NCBI GenBank assembly: GCA_035048485.1
Contig: CM068587.1
Location: forward strand, 30,799,001 to 30,863,000
DNA: 64,000 nt
Source of the DNA: Pteria penguin
Taxonomy: Eukaryota; Mollusca; Bivalvia; Pterioida; Pteriidae
Direction of reading: 5' to 3'
A model generated the notes under the pieces. It worked only from the letters and a program-made list of their open reading frames with translations, was not told where the DNA came from and searched no databases. The position numbers and the translations under genes were made by a program. Positions 15,301-30,300 of this stretch are shown here, in pieces (position 1 is the stretch's first letter; every line of letters begins with the position of its first letter).

Positions 15301-18300
15301 CACAAAACTAGTGGTGACGAGAGTAACACTCAGGCTTCAAATAAACTGATCCATATACCTTGTTGTATTCCGTATTATTCATTGACCGATCAATTTATAC
15401 TGCAACATTAAGACTACTTTACTTAGTGGCATATTCTTTAAATAAATTCTGACACCTGGACTAATGCCACCAATAACACCGATGGTTCTTTTATATGACA
15501 AGGTCTACCATAACATGGGACTTTGGTTAATACCGAGCCTTCTGGAAGACAGGACATAATAAGATTGCCTTATCTGTTTTTTGATTGGTTTTTGTTTTAC
15601 GTCACACCATGAATACTTCACGTATATGGTGACGGCATCTGCCTGATGTGGGGCATACAAATTTTTACCTTTGCAACGGACCCACCCGAAGCAGTGTGGG
15701 ATCTTTAACGTACCATGCATACCACGACACGGGGCCTTGGTTTTTACTGTCTCATCCGAAAGACATGACACTGGCATGACCAGAGCGGGACTCGAACCCC
15801 TGCCTCCCGATCAGGAGTCCGACGCGATACCACTAGGCCACACCAGCTCTGGCTGATCCGTGCTTTAGGTCACTTTCAACGACATTTCAGTCATAAGACG
15901 ATGTGAAAGCAGAAGGTAACCAACCTCTTAAACACAGTGGGGCAATCCAGGAATTGAATCCGGATACCTGCACTGAAAGCCTGGTGCTTAACCACTATGT
16001 CAAGTTTGCCCCTGATATGACGAAACTCCAAAGAAAGTTGTAAATTTTGATACACTGACAGTCATGTTGTTCACCATGTAATACAACGATAGTTTTTATA
16101 TCAATGTATGAGACCAGGATATAATCAAATAAAACACCGCAACAACCAAAATGATGTGTCCTGAATCTCTGAGAAAGAAAACTATCATTAATATAAATCT
16201 AGCAAGACTGTGTCTCAGTGATTGGTCAAACGTTCATCAAGACAAATGTAGGAAAACTGATTCATTATTACATCATAGATAAAAGGCCTGACAAAGACTG
16301 ATTTTATTTTATATAATTAGTTTCTTAAATTTTTGAACTGAAAATACATCTTCATATAATAAAACTAAAGCATTAAGAAAAGCGATGTTTACAAATACCA
16401 GAACACTAACCCAAATCCTACGCTATATTTGCCAGTTGATTTTAATCTATTTAAATTGTGAAGAAAAAGTCCTTTATCAATCCAAAAATGCACATGTAAG
16501 AAAGAAATTCTTAGTGGAAGTGAAAAAATTCATGACCCAACCTTTTAATTAATCCAAACAAAAAATGCTATTTTCTCACACTTCAAAATAAATCAAATAC
16601 ATGTATTATATACTATATAGTAAGAAATTGCTTCAAATAATAAAACACATATTAATATTTCCCAGAATTCTAAATCCATCGGTTAACAAAAGCTACACGT
16701 TACCTGTTTCTTAATCTTCTAAAATTCTGTGTTAAAATCGAACAAATAGAAAAACTATTTTCATAGCCTTATTATCTTTACAAGATTTGATCTATTATGA
16801 GTGCAGGAGGCCAAAACTATGATAATTAGATAAAATCTATATATATATATACACATGTGTTTGTCATTTGCTTTTGTATTATATAATAAATGACAAACAC
16901 ATGTATATACAGTTGAAACTCGTTATCTCAAAGTCGCTTAAATCAAAATTCCGTTTAACTCAAAGTCAAGCTCACGTCCTGATTTTGTTTCTTTAATTGC
17001 TATACGATTTTACTTTGTTTAAGACGAAGTTGGTTAAGTCGAAATTCTGGTTATGTTAAAGGCATTTTACAGTCCCAAATTCCAATTTTCTATATATTTT
17101 ACACTCGTTATCTTGAAGTGTCAATGTTTGTACAAAATAAATTGCAGTAAAGGTAGAAGAAATGCGAACAACCAATCATCCCAACGGATTTACTGTAATG
17201 GCTGATTGTTTGATCTTGAAGCCATTTTACCTGATCGACGATGATTAGATAATTGGATTGCATCGGCACTTGTTATCTTAAAATATGCTAATCTCATTAG
17301 TAAAAACGTCTTCATTTAGGGCAGATTATAGGACAGTATCTTTTTCGCAGCTTGTAAATTATTAAATGAATTAGAAATATAAAGAGTTGAAAATACAATT
17401 TTTGTTTTTCATCATTTATCGGCTTGTCATTAAGTTGACAGATAGTAGTTTGAATTTAGTCAGTAGAAAGATGTATTCCATGGACTAAAATATACAATAA
17501 CAGGTAAAACAATGCATGTATATTCATATGTTAATAAGAATGATTGAAAATGGTTACATAAACAGCTGATGTTCGGGTTAAGTCGAAATATTTGCTCTGG
17601 TCCCATCGACTTCCACATAACAAGTTTCAACTGTATATATATATATATATAGATTTGATTTTATTGTTATAGTTTCTGTCTTCTGTAGTTATCAGGAACA
17701 ATTGTAAGCACAAACACTGATAAAACCATAATATCATGAATGTATTTAAGAGGGAATTCACACAACCTGTCAGTTTTTAATCTGTTTAATTTTCAATGTG
17801 CTAACTTAAGCATAATGAAATGTTACTGGTAATATTGTCAAATTCCTGCATGACCTGATTCTTTAGTACACACAAGACCTGTAGTGTAGAGACCACTATG
17901 AGTCTTGCTTAAGATTAACAGGAACAACTGTCATGTATTAACTTGAATGGCAAGCACAATGAATAGACCTTTTCACCTTAACTGAGGAGTTGTTGTTTTG
18001 GCTGACATATTATATTTACGACATGATAAAGATTTGTTTGTTTTCAACATCATGGTGGGGACAGAGACCAATATGCTAGTACTGCTACTAAGTGTGTATA
18101 ATGACTCATCACAGAAAATATTTTCTATCATCACAGATATAAAGGTAGATTTCTAAAAGAAATCATGCAATAAATCACAATCCATACATAGTTTATATCA
18201 TTAAGAATAGGATATTGATGAAACTTAATGTATGTTCCACAATTATGGCTATATTAAAATTAGGGTGGGGGAGGACGGCAAGTCACCTGAAGTATGCTGC

Positions 18301-21300
18301 TACATTCAATGCAAGTCATCAATGATACTCCAATACATACCTTAATATGATACTTAATAATATCTATTCTGCATTCTATATATACCAAACACACACACGC
18401 ATACAATGCTAAAATTTTTAACATACCAAATGGAATCTCTGGGACAGTTGGAATGACCTCTGATGGTGCTATATCAGTCGCTAGCGGCGTTTGAGGTCCA
18501 TTCACCATAGTCTGACCAAGGAAATGCAGCAGTTTCTGTGCTCGGTTTTTGGTAGGATAAAATTTAAAGAGTTGAGGATTTTCGTCGATGAAGTAAGTGT
18601 CAACTACACCAGACAGGAACTGATCATGTTGAAGAACGTTCAAGAGGAAAGGGATATTAGTCTGTAAATAAGATAAACTTGCTTTTGTATTCATGTATAA
18701 CTTGTAACATTCACTGAGAAGTTAAGATGTTGGAATTATATCAGCAAGTCAACTTCATAAATCTCTGTGGGTTAAGAAGCAATTTGCCATAAACTCTAAT
18801 TTTAGAGTTTTATTTTTGATGTTGCTCTCTACTAAACTATTTAACTTTTCAAATGTACATTGTCAGAATATCAGCAATTATGGACACTGGCACACCATTA
18901 GTTGACCACCACCCAAACTGTACCACAGATATGATATATACTTTGTGTCATAAGCTGTCAAAATAGACAAAATAAGACAAAATAGTTCACTTTTCACCAC
19001 GGCAATGTAAGACAGTAACATGACATGTCTCATCAGCTTATTACTTACATTCTGCTGTCTTTAGAACAATTCATCACCTAGACTAATTTTAAACATAACA
19101 TGCTAACACACATCATCACAGCATCCTAAGTTTTTAATGACAGAAGGTTATCACCAAACAGAATTATCTACATGCAGGAATTTACCGGTATTTGCTTGCA
19201 TTGAACAGGAATGTTTTCTGTAATTTCAAAAACAAACATTTTTCTGGTTGATATCATTTTACCTTAATATTTTCTATGACTTACATCCTTTATTTGAAGC
19301 CTCAATGTAGTTTTAAGGAAAAAATGTGAGAAATTTGATTTAACATAATTACCTGTGTATAATGCACACCTGCACCTGTTTAATGCGCACCTGTGTATAA
19401 TGTGCCCCCCAAAATCGAAAAAAAAAACCCAGAAAGAGCCTACTTCCCATGTATAGTGTGCAAAGCGAGCGGAATTAATTTTATCTCAATTAAAGTTAGA
19501 GATATACGCTATGTAGCTTCAAGATCATTATACTCAATGTTTTTGATATTTGCTGAATTAACACATTATATCTGATTGAAATGCGTACAACGCTTAACGG
19601 TCGGTTGACCAAGTATTGTGGTTAGGCGACATTTACACCCAGAACAGCGGGTATCAAACTGCATAGCTGTAAGGTATACACCTATTTATACATCAAAACG
19701 TAATATTTTAGACCTCCTAGTGTTTTTAAACTAATACAATTACTAATTGTGCGAAATTTGAAAGAGTTACGCAACTTAGGAAAATTTTTATTTCTTGCAG
19801 AAAATATTAGAAAACTGAACACGTCACATAAAATAATGTTAAAGGCCCAGTAGTTGCATAGATCATCTGTCTGTGAAATGACTCGCACGCAATCGCCTTT
19901 TATTGTATTTATTTTACGTTTTACTCATATTTATTCAATGTGCAAAATACCATACTATTAGAGAATTGCTATTTATATATAATAATCTATGCATATATGT
20001 TAATCTATGTATATATTGTGTTCATCTTGAAGTTAAATTATTTACTTATATTTGTAATATCTGATGTGCCAGATGGCATAAAGAAATAAATGAACTGAAC
20101 TGACAACTGGTCAATTAGCAGTAATTTTATGACCATCTTATTAAACATCAGACCCACGTTCAGTGTAACGTATAATTAAACACGTAAAACTCTAGCAAAT
20201 ACATAAATACGTATATCATCTGAATAATCAGACGTACGAGAACGAAGGACTGTATACCTATTCTTTAGCCAAAAAGCTTACTGTTGTGATTTTAATACAT
20301 GCTGATATTTTAGCAGTCATATTCAAGTCCACATCACATACAAGTCCTTGGAAAAGCACTTGTTATATCTTAGTTTAATCGATGTCAAAAATTCTGTAAA
20401 GAAAGCGTGCATTATACACAGGTAATTATGGTAAAACATTCGATTAGAAAATGTATGTTTCAACATTAGACGCATGCATGGACAATAAAACATTTTGAGG
20501 CATCAAACGTTGTTAATAAGGATGTGTTCACCTTTCCATCAGAAGTCAAAATATGAAACCAAAGTAACTGACAGGAGAGGTGAGTAAAATGAAAGATCAA
20601 ATCCCCTATTCCCCTGAAACGATAAAATCCTTTACACTTACTTTGACTCCTCTGATCCTGAATTCCTTAAGCGTCCTCAACATCTTGGCTGCAGCAGACG
20701 GATGATCCCTAGCATGTGCAATGACCTTGACCAGCAAGGAATCATAATACGGGGAGATAATAGCTCCTGCAAAACCCAGAGCACTATCCAGACGGATGCC
20801 CATACCTTCACCACTACGGAACACCTGATGGTAGAATGGCAAATTTTATACATTTGATATTATATTTGATATCCAGTTTCCAAAGCATGAATTGTCAGAC
20901 GCTTAGCTAGATCCATTCAAGTTTGGTTGATGTACCACCTGTAAAAGTATGAGGATTGGTCTCAACCAACTTCTTAATCTAATGTAAATACAGAAGTAGA
21001 CGCCAAGCCAATAGCACAGCTTCTCTTCCTATTACATGTCAAGACTTTAACAACAGAGGTTTAGCTTTAACAATCTGTCTATAAGAATTTAATACTTAAC
21101 AATGTGTTTCACTCATACCACTTGTACTTACAACATACATATTTCAATCCAATAGTTTATCAATTAATTATCATAAAAAGATATATAATGAAATGATCAA
21201 AATGTTCAACAATATATTTCAAAGCTGTCATCCACATCTTTTCAATTACTGTATATACTCGCATATAAGTTGACCTGCGTATAAGTCGGGGGTTACGTTT

Positions 21301-24300
21301 TGGCGCTCAAATTCTGGGATTTGCTGTTGACTCGCATATGTCGTTGGAATTTTTGAGTGAACAAAGCCTGTACATGTTAACCAACATTCATTCATAGAAA
21401 TGTATACAAAGGCTTCGGAGAATGATGATCGTGCGTAATCACACTACGGGAATTTAATTGACATATTCATATTGGCATTTAAAACGTGACATATAAAAGA
21501 TGTATTTATTTAAGATAAAACAATCTACCAGTGTTACTTCATAGCTTAAGTGACTACTTTTCGAATAATTTGGTAGCCGTGAAAATGGCTGTTTTTATAT
21601 AATTATTTATTTGATAATTACAGCAAAAACAACACGATGACGATCGTGGCTTCATTGCTTGTTTATTTAACTATTAAGTAATTAATTCATTAACGCAGTG
21701 AAACCCTACTATGAGTTGGTGAATGATACCCGACAAAGACTCTTTTACCACACCGACAAACCTACCGGTATCATTAACATACTTCTAGTGACATGTATAC
21801 GCCGGACTGTTATTTAATCAATGGCCATCACGTCACCTCTCACTAAACCTGTAGACATACTGTAGCGGATTTGTTTTACCTTTTGTAATGGGTATTTCAA
21901 CAGCAAATAAGCGATATATTACGACTTTAAGTACAGAATCTGTTGGTCACAAAATATACATTTTATTGTCATAAAACCGTATTTTAAAACAGTATTGACC
22001 GGGAATTTCACCTACCTTATCTATCCTGTCTAATGTCTTCATTATCTGATAATAAAAGGGAAAGTTTGGCTTCAGTCCAAGGTCGGATTTTTTTCTCTCT
22101 GTCAGTATCTCGCATAGAAGTCGATAGTGCTTTTCGACCACGATTTTTTACTGCCAAAAAACCGATTTATATGCAAGTATATATGGTAAACCATTTTCAA
22201 TGACAGATGATATTATTAGTGTGGATGTACCTCTATTCTACCAGTGTCTGGCTGGAAGCTCCTTGCTGGGTCCTCAGTGGTCATTCGACACTGAATGGCA
22301 CATCCACTCAGTTTAATGTCCTCCTGGGCAAGACCTAATTCGTTCAATGATCGACCCTCTGCAATTCTAATCTGGTTCTGAACTAAATCAACACTACAAC
22401 AAATGCAAAATATCCAGAGAGTAAGAAGTAAAAGTTTTCTTTGTTTACAATTTTACACAAACACTGTATTACACGAAAGAAAACGAAGAAAAAAAGAAAG
22501 ATGTCACGGTGAAGCCGAGCAAAACTAATGATCAAATTTATAAAATACAACATGAGATGCAAATTATCTAACAATAAGCAGTTTATGTTTTATTTTATAT
22601 TCAAAATGTAAGTATTTAAGGGAGAAAATAAAATAGAAAATTTCTGAAAATGTACAAAAGTGGAAAAGATTTCCAAGCCAAAGATTTCAGAATGGTACCA
22701 AAAGCAAATTTCACACTTTTAGAGACCTACACAACAGACTAGCAATTTATGTCATATACCTACCCTGTGACCTCTTCCGTAACTGTATGTTCCACCTGCA
22801 GTCTAGCATTGACCTCGATGAAGTAATAATTTCCAGTATTGTCTAACAGAAACTCCACCGTGCCTGCATTTTCATACCCAACATGCCTTGCTAACTTCAC
22901 TGCATCAGCACACATCATAGTTCGAAGTTCCTCTGACAACATTGGAGCTGGAGCAATCTCTACAACTTTTTGATGACGTCTTTGGACAGAGCAATCTCTC
23001 TCAAATAAATGAACAATATTGCCTTTACTGTCACCTGAAAAAACAAAAGATACCTTTACTGTCACCCGTAAAATTAATAGACTTGACCTTATTGTATAAA
23101 ATTATAACATTTCCATAAAACATAGCAAATGAAATATTTTCTCTTTGTCCTATCTAGTAAATTCACTTCATATGTGAGAATGTATGCAAAGCTATCATTT
23201 CCTCATTTTTTTACAGATTCATTACCACAGGGAAAGTAACATATTCAAAGTGTGCTTTAATCGCTGACTAGACTCCTCTGTGGATAAGATGGAGTGTTGT
23301 GCTGACTAGACTCCTCTGTGGATAAGATGGAGTGTTGTGCTGACTAGACTCCTCTGTGGATAAGATGGAGTGTTGTGCTGACTAGACTCCTCTGTGGATA
23401 AGATGGAGTGTTGTGCTGACTAGACTCCTCTGTGGATAAGATGGAGTGTTGTGCTGACTAGACTCCTCTGTGGATAAGATGGAGTGTTGTGCTGACTAGA
23501 CTCCTCTGTGGATAAGATGGAGTGTTGTGCTCGCTTTAGTCTATCTCCTATAATGCCTGGGTTCAATCAACAAGATTACAAGTTTGTCAGTGTACTGGTA
23601 GAAAGCTTTTAAAAAGCTCTCTAGGAACTCAAGTTATCTCCATTATAAAACAGTGGCAGCCACCATATACATGAATCCTGGTATGACAGTGAATGGAAAC
23701 ATACAGTTGACTCCTGATTACTCGAACTTGAAGGGTTCCTGTAAACATGTCGAGTTCAGCAGAAATTTTAGTTAGGGGAAGTAAAAATACAATAAAATAT
23801 AGTACACAAGAGCAACGCTAAGCATAACATCCCCTCGCATGGCATAAAATTTAAATACACTTAAAATGTTGTAATTAATGTGTTGTCAAAAGTTTTATCC
23901 AAACTCCTTTTGGTACATTATTTCTATTCCATTCCAGCCCATTGTGACCTTGACCTTGAGAATTTGACCCTGAGACAAGGTCATGACACTTCCTTGATAT
24001 GTAAGCAACAATCATGTGTAATATTATTGAAATCCATCACGGCGCTAGAAAGTTATGGCCCGCACAAGTTTTTACCATTCCAGCCCATTGTGACCTTGAT
24101 CTTGAGAATATGACCCTGAGACAAGATCATGATACTTCCTTGCACGCGCGCACACACACACACACCTACACATATACGGTGGCCTTACTATATCCCCTCC
24201 GCAACAAGTTGCGCGAAGGGATAATAACATCAGGACATTTCAATCAGTTTGAGCAAAACAGAAATTCCAGTAATTGGCATTCAAGTCTACTGTATAAATC

Positions 24301-27300
24301 AATTTGTGTCAACAATAAATTTGAAATCTCCTGTTGAAGTAAACAAGTGATCAACTTACTGACAAATATTTTTGAACAATCTATCAATAAGAGCTGTCAG
24401 AAGACATCATTGCTTGCCAGTGGAAACCAAATTTAAATAGCAAAAGTTTTTAGTAAGTAGGTCAATCTTCAAGGTCAAATGTCAAATTGAAAAAATATAT
24501 GTAATTTTGTTACGTAATGAAAGGTCTTTTCACTTGGAATATACACATGAAGTATTTATTAAGCCATATCTCTTACTATTCATAAGTTATTACCAAGGTT
24601 AAAGTTTTTCAAAAGTAAGTCAAACTTCAAGGTCAATGTCACAAAGTCAAAAATCTTGGTATGCAATGCCAGAGGAATGCACATGTGAAATATTAAGCCT
24701 TGTCTCTGATAGTTCTAAAGTTACCATCCAGGTCAAAGTTTTTGTCTACAAACGACGACACCAAAAACAACAGCGACGTGGGGGTATGACAATGGTTCTC
24801 TGGACTTTCGTCCTGGCGAGCTAAAATTTAAATCAATTTTCAGTCACTTACCCAAGATCTGAACCTCAATGTGTCGTGGTCTCTCAATGAATTTTTCAAG
24901 AAACAGGGACCCATTACCAAATGCAGCCTCTGCCTCTGAAAAGGCTCTCTTAAAGTTTTCTTCTATCTCCTATAGAAAATCAATCTATTGAAGAAGTTGC
25001 TGCATAATATGTGTGTCTAAAATACATTCTTTAATCCAGTTGATTTAGATGAATCATTGCATGTACCATATTTGCTGAATGGATTTTAACTTTGTCATCT
25101 TTTGGAAAAAATTATGAATTCAAACACAATATTAATAAATTTTTATAACATTTTTATACTCATATCTTCTCAATTATTTATATACAGTTATAGATATCTG
25201 ACAATGATGAAAATACATAAACAAATTACAAATCTTTGACTGAGTTATGACCTCCATTTTCCTGACAATCCTCATGCCTCTCCCACCTCCACCATACGCT
25301 GCCTTAAATATGACAGGAAGACCATACTGTTCACAGAACTGCTTAGCATGCTCCAGGTTCTCCACTGGACCATCTGTTCCTGGTACAACCTGTACACCTA
25401 TTTTATCAAACAATAAAGTCAATTAAAAGCTGATCCCAAATCTTTTAAATATATATAAAGTGTCACCTTAAACTAAATTGAAAGCATATTTTTCATCAGG
25501 AATTTCTGTATGTGATAAAAATTTCTACATATATAAGTAAAACAACTTGTAAACTAAAAATGTCTTTGTGGGTCTAATACCTACTTCCAGAAGCACAATT
25601 TGAATAAGGGCATTTTACAGAAGTGCTTTATGGAATATTTACAGCCCTTCTTTCTCGATAGCTATGTTTTTCATCCCATGAAGATAGCTGAGGTAAGTTT
25701 GGTCCAAGTTTTACCTCAGCCAAATTTTAAACTTTCTTTTATTCAGCTTTTACTATTGATGTTGGTCAATGTAGGTCAAGCTCAGCATCTGAAGCAAACT
25801 ATACACTCATTATAAGGTAACTTTGATCCTAGATGTGCCTCTGCCTCAGTCCTTTCTAACATGTTAAACCTGATCGCTCATGTGGAAAATAAAGGTCAAG
25901 TGCAGCAACTAAAGTATATCAGGTATTCATCATTCAATGATTCACCAGTAATGTATGTTTGACCTATAAACTTGAAGCAACTGCACTATATGTATATTAG
26001 AAAGTAGTTCTTAAATCTACTAAGCCAGTGTGGCCTAGTGGTATTGCGTCAGACTCCTGATTGGGAGGCCGGGGTTTGAGTCCCGCTGTGGTCATGCTGG
26101 TGTCATGTCTTTTGGATGAGACATTAAAAACCGAGGCCCCGTGTCGTGGTATGCATGGCACGTTAAAGATCCCTCACTGCTTCGGGTGGGTCCATTGCAA
26201 AGGTCAAAATTTGTATGCCCCGCATCAGGCAGATGCCATCACCATATACGTGAAATATTCGTTGTGTTACGTAAAATAAGAATCAATCAATCTTAAATCT
26301 ACTAAACCAAACAGACAGAAAAATTAACCAGACGTCTCTGTCGAGACTGAAGCTCTACTGGTTTCCTCTTATTATCTTTTAAAAGGGTGGGGCAGCAGCG
26401 GGGGAATGTGCCCCTCTTTCAAATCAAGGGGGGGAGCGGGTTATGTTCCGCCCCCTTTAATCTTTAAGATTTTTTATCATCAAGTAGTTAGAATATCAGT
26501 TAAAGCGAGGAAACAAAGCAGTAAAACGCTAGTTTTTCTTCTGGTAGCAAAAGGGGCATGTGCCCCATCCCCTCTTTTTTCAAAACAGGGGATGGGATGA
26601 AGTATTTTTGTAACACCCCCCCCCCCCCCTTTTCGATATTTTCCAATGTCGGTTCAAGTGTAGAAACAAAGTATGCAAACACTAGTTTTTCTTCCGACTA
26701 GCTTAATTTTTTTTTGCTAGCCATATATACATTTATATATAAATCATTATCCCATTTTTTTTTTCATTGCCCGTCAATGCTTTAGAGAAATGACTTCATA
26801 CTATTTCAAGAGGAGTTTACGGCACTGTTATATGTTTAATAATGTCTTTTGTCTGTTTTCTTTTTTGCCAATATCTGGTTGTAAAAGTGTCTTAAAAATT
26901 TTTCTCACATGGTGCTATATATATATATATATAGGGCCATCATAAAGTTCATGAGTCAGAGGAAATTCTGGAGATTACTTGACATAGTATAATAAACGCA
27001 CTGTAGGCTAATGTGTTTATTTTATTTACAAATATACACAATTAATCTTTTTGGTGGTTTTATTCACACTGTTCCATTCTTATCTAGTGACAATGATTAA
27101 TTCATAACAAAGTGTAAGCGCTGAACCGTGGTGCAGATAGAAGAGTTACGTGCTCCTTGGTTCAGCATATCTATAACCACGAAGAACATGGTTTATTAAA
27201 AAAAACCAGATTTCCTCCGTACTTTTGGATACTGTGAACATCGTTTACTTGCAATATTTTGGTTATTCCTAGTTAAATGAAACTGTAAATGTTGGAGGAA

Positions 27301-30300
27301 ATCACTGGTTGTGACTTTTTTTCCTTCATACAATGCTGTTTCCTTACTATAATTATTTTATAAATGATATATTCACGGCCTACTACTGGGCATTAAATAA
27401 TTTCGGTCAACCATTATTGATAAAAACTTTAAGATATTGCATGCATTTATTTTTTACTTTGGATATTCGCTTTTTCGTAGTGGCCAAAAGCACAACGCCA
27501 GCGGTCAACACCGCCCCGCCTAGCCTTTGTGGACAAGAGCGTGGGGTGCTTCCTTTGACGTCCGCTTTACGTTAATAAATGCAGAGGTCAACGACCGTAG
27601 TTTCATCCGTTTCTTAGAAAAGAAGAGAAGATATCTGCTGCTAGTTACACAAACAAAATATGAATGCATACTTTACACTTCAATGTTTTTCTCCTCTTAT
27701 TTCTTTTCTAGGACTATGATCTTTTCTCAATAATTTATTCAAAATGGCCGCTGTTATATAAACATTAGAAGACAACTCGCCCAAAATCAATTCTGACTAG
27801 CATACAAACACTGCGATCTTAAGTCAACCATACAGGAAATAATTAAGAGAGGAAATTGAAGATAGTTGAAAGATAAAAATACATACATGAAATACAAATG
27901 TTGAGGTATTGCACATATGTCTACAAAGCTATAACCCCCCTTTCAAATTACAGTACACTGTAGTGAGAATAACAATTGGGGTCATTTCTGTATGGGTAAC
28001 TCACGCCCTTTGAGGGGCCCCAGGGGTCCAGACTAGACCAAAAATTGCAAATGCACAACTAGACCACCCAAACAAGAAGAAACCACAAAGAGGTCTCTGG
28101 GATTTATATCCTCAGGGAAAAGAAGGCACAAAATCTTGGGACCACACCCCTTTGTGGGGGTCCAAAGTGGTCCAGACTGGACCAAAATTGCACATGTACA
28201 ACTAGACATCCTACCAAACAGGATTAGACTATAATTTAGTCTGTGGGACATATATTGTTAGAGAAGAAGAGGGAACAACATCTTGGGACCACACCCCTTT
28301 TGTGGGACCCAGGGGGTCCAAACTGGACCAAAATTGCACATGTACCACTAAACCACATACCAAACAAGATGAGAATGTTATTGGGTCCCGGGAACATATA
28401 CCTTTATAGTAGAAGACATAACACAATTTTGGGACCACACCCTTTGTGGGACCCCAAGGAGTCCGAACTGGACCAAAATTGCACATGCACAACTAGACCG
28501 CCTACCCAGCAAGATCAGACCCTAATTAGCTCTCTGAAACATATACCTTCAGAGAAGAAGAGGGAACCAAATTTTGGGACCACGCCCCTTTGTTAGGACC
28601 CCAAGTGGTCCGGACCGGACCAAAATGGCACATGCATAACTAGACCATCTACTTTACAAGATGAGACAATAATTAAGTCTCTGAGGCAAATACCTTTAGA
28701 GAAGAAGATGGAACAAGATTTTGGAACCACGCCCCTTTGTGGGACCTCAGGGGGTCCGAACTGGACCAAAATTGCACATGCACAACTAGACCACCAATCG
28801 AACAAGATGAAACCATTATTAAGTCTCTGGGACATATACCTCCAGAGAAGAAGAGGGAACAAATAAATTGTTTACGGACGGACGGACAACGGACGAAGGA
28901 CCATCGCATGAGCTCGACTGGTCGAGACCAGTAGAGCTAAAAACCAACATCATTCCTATAGATTCCTAAATTTATTACGAGGTAAAATCAGGATTTATTA
29001 TACATGAGTAACTTAATACTCTACCATTACATGAGGTAGGGTATAATTTATGATCCTGTGTACATACCTGCCTCAATGGCAGCCTGTCTTGCCTCGACTT
29101 TATCTCCCATTTTGCGTACAACCTCGGCCGAGGGACCAATAAACTTAATATCTGCATCAAAACACGCCTGTGCAAAGTCTGATCTCTCAGACAAGAAACC
29201 ATAACCAGGATGCATGGCATCCACACCATTCTCCTGGAAAATTCAAAATATTTCATTGACATTTTTTACATGTACATTTTCTTTTCATTAATTTTTTCAG
29301 TTCCACAATATCTAAAGGATACAAAACACTTGTCCTCTCCCAATTAACACACATCAATATAGAATACTAAAATACAACATAAGTTTACTACTAAAAACTA
29401 CTAAATGTTCCTGCTTAAGACATTACAACTAATTATCTTGACTTGCTGTCACATTTTGATTCAAATCTTTTGTGACACCCCATGATGGCGACATAAAAAC
29501 ACTGATCTTCAGTATCACTTTGACATATTAGAGACTGATCTTCACAGAAACTTTAAGACCGAGACATGAAACTGATCTTCAATGACAGAGACATGATGAC
29601 ATTATGACAATGACCTCCAATGACACTCTGATATGGTGACATTATAACACTGATCTGACATTGACCTTGTAAGTCATTCAGTGACATTATGCCAATCTTC
29701 AAAGACACTGACATTATGCTACTGATATTTTGTGACATTCTCACACTGTTCTTAAGTGACACTGACATTTATTGCCATAATACCAATCCTCAGTGACACT
29801 GACAACAGTGACATTATGATACTGATCTGAGAGACCCCTATAGTGACACAACACTGATCATCAGTGACACTCTCATTTACTCTAACACAAAGGTCAGAGA
29901 CACAGACAATAGTCTTCTATTACCCTCTGACGGTGTGAATATGACACTGATCTTCATTGACAATCAATATACATTAACATTATAATACTTAGTTATCTTT
30001 AATGACACTGACATACATTGACCTCGTTTTATAGATCTTCAATGACACTGTGACAAAGTGACATACAGCACTGGTTTTCAGCCATGCTACGAAAGTTTAA
30101 AATATTACCATGGTATTGATTTTATTGTGAATAAAGGTGAACTTTCTTCTGTCTGACCTTTGCAATGTGAATGATCTCAGGAATATTAAGATAGGCAGCT
30201 ACAGGAGGAAGACCTTTGCCTATGAGATAGGACTCATCCGCTTTCTGACGATGCATGTGCATTTTGTCCTGTTCTGAATAGATGGCCACAGTCTGGATAT

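Noticed and set aside
15505..15856. Open frames repeated at 15.5, 26.1, 34.7, 35.6 and 62.1 kb reading [17 protein letters not shown]
   Set aside because: They are translations of the SINE core.
26024..26100. Possible tRNA gene (box A and box B in SINE heads)
   Set aside because: It is part of a SINE with core, tail and target-site duplication; the acceptor stem is not complementary in the usual way.
28033..28934. Several 65-117 codon frames on both strands
   Set aside because: They arise from the 146-bp tandem repeat and have the same period.
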